NCBI RefSeq assembly: GCF_007829885.1
Contig: NZ_VIWW01000001.1
Coordinates: forward strand, 5,766,001 to 5,830,000
DNA: 64,000 nt
Source of the DNA: Streptomyces brevispora
GTDB lineage: Bacteria > Actinomycetota > Actinomycetes > Streptomycetales > Streptomycetaceae
Reading direction: 5' to 3'
This document shows positions 63,369 to 64,000 of this stretch, piece by piece (the first letter of the stretch is position 1; each line of letters opens with the position of its first letter). Below the pieces are notes generated by a model, which saw only the letters and a program-made list of their open reading frames with translations, did no database searches and had not been told where the DNA came from. The position numbers and the translations under genes are program-made.

Positions 63369-63689
63369 CGTGATCCACCGTCTCTGTCGCGTCCCGCAAC
63401 CGCTTGAGCAGCAAGCCTACGGTCCGGAGGACGGGGCGCACACGGAATATTGTCGCGCTCGACGCCCCCGCCGACCTGGGGCAACGGACCCGGCGGCTTC
63501 TGTGCGCGCCCGGACGCCGACGTCCTCGACCCGGACGGTACGGCGGTGCGCTGCTCACCTACCCGGTGGGCGGGGCATTTTTCCGAAGACTGACGGCTGA
63601 GCCCCTGGCCCGGGCGGCCTTCAGCGTGTTCCATGGTCATCGGGGGGCGCCCGGACCTGCGGCGGCCCGCGCGAGGGAGCGAGGTTGCC
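63369..63689. other. Gene-free stretch before the DUF5107 gene
   Basis: A 321-base region with no recognisable gene. Short frames contain natural-looking pieces (GGAFFRRLTAEPLARAAFSV) but no start or family, perhaps gene remains. Promoters of the flanking divergent genes should be here. Confidence 0.4.
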
Positions 63690-64000
63690 TTGGCCACCAC
63701 CGTACGACGTGCCGTACTGACCCTGCCCGCAGCGGCGACGGGACCGGAGAATCCGCTGCCCGCGCTGCGGCCACTCGACGAGATGCATGTCGTCGACGAC
63801 CGCGACCGGGCCGGTCTGCCGCGTGACATGGCCCGCCAGATCGGCCACGAGCCGCTGGCCACCGTCCTGCCCGTGGCCGTCCTCGACGGGTACGGACGCG
63901 AGCGCACCCCCACCGACCTCGATGTGATCGTGATCGAGAACGACCGGCTGCGGGCCACCGTGCTGCCCGGATTCGGCGGCCGCGTCCACTCGCTCTTCCA
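63690..64000 (+). CDS. DUF5107-domain protein, N-terminal part
   Basis: A TTG at 63690 after GAGGGAGCGAGG opens a frame that runs off the window end (about 103 residues visible). The sequence LATTVRRAVLTLPAA, MHVVDDRDRAGLPRD and in particular DLDVIVIENDRLRATVLPGFGGRVHSLF matches the start of the DUF5107 domain. That domain is an aldose-epimerase/beta-sandwich-like region usually followed by tetratricopeptide repeats in a protein of more than 1000 residues. The role is probably carbohydrate-related. It is unconnected to the peptide cluster. Confidence 0.7.
   Translation, partial: MATTVRRAVLTLPAAATGPENPLPALRPLDEMHVVDDRDRAGLPRDMARQIGHEPLATVLPVAVLDGYGRERTPTDLDVIVIENDRLRATVLPGFGGRVHSLF

Overview
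The window is very GC-rich with strong third-position G/C bias. It carries AfsR-type SARP regulators, an Sfp-type phosphopantetheinyl transferase, an MbtH-like protein and multimodular NRPS genes. Together these point to a Streptomyces or close relative chromosome. No rRNA, tRNA, CRISPR array or complete insertion sequence was recognised.

Left flank (1-10.0 kb): ordinary and accessory single genes. They are the end of an M20 peptidase, an S9 prolyl-oligopeptidase, an S66 LD-carboxypeptidase, a decayed CocE/S15 hydrolase, a small LapA-like membrane protein and two GNAT acetyltransferases. There is also a metal-efflux island (SmtB-type sensor diverging from a P1B-ATPase and a ferredoxin-fold protein) and a GPP34 protein.

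Core (about 10.0-62.7 kb): a lipopeptide biosynthetic gene cluster. It opens with a large AfsR/SARP regulator and a small secreted protein. Next come a flavin-halogenase homologue lacking both catalytic residues, a MaoC-type dehydratase, and an sbnA/sbnB pair for L-2,3-diaminopropionate (Dap). sbnB is followed by a 24-copy 14-bp tandem repeat. Then come an AsnO/VioC-like Fe(II)/2OG hydroxylase and an acyl-ACP desaturase (minus strand), and an overlapping plus-strand set: AMP-ligase, aldehyde dehydrogenase/acyl reductase, ThDP enzyme and FabF-like ketosynthase. Three NRPS genes follow, with seven modules in the order C-A-PCP x3-E / C-A-PCP x3-E / C-A-PCP-TE. Pocket residues suggest basic residue (Dap?) - X - D-Val-like - Asn - X - D-aliphatic - Ser, where X is one adenylation domain type present twice almost identically. 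After the NRPS come MbtH, type II thioesterase, a small two-TM protein, an extra FabI, a membrane protein, the PPTase, a second SARP, a YqcI/YcgG heme-oxygenase-like protein and a DrrA/DrrB-type ABC exporter.

Reading the pieces together (inference): an N-terminally acylated heptapeptide is built, with Dap made in-house and Asn possibly beta-hydroxylated. Ligase, reductase, ThDP enzyme, FabF, desaturase, dehydratase and FabI make or modify the acyl part. The reductase lacks the usual general-base Glu, which favours aldehyde formation, so an aldehyde-derived linkage such as an enamide is possible. The extra FabI could be biosynthetic or a self-resistance copy.

Right flank (62.7-64 kb): an MFS transporter relic, a DUF6204 protein and the start of a DUF5107-type protein that runs off the window.
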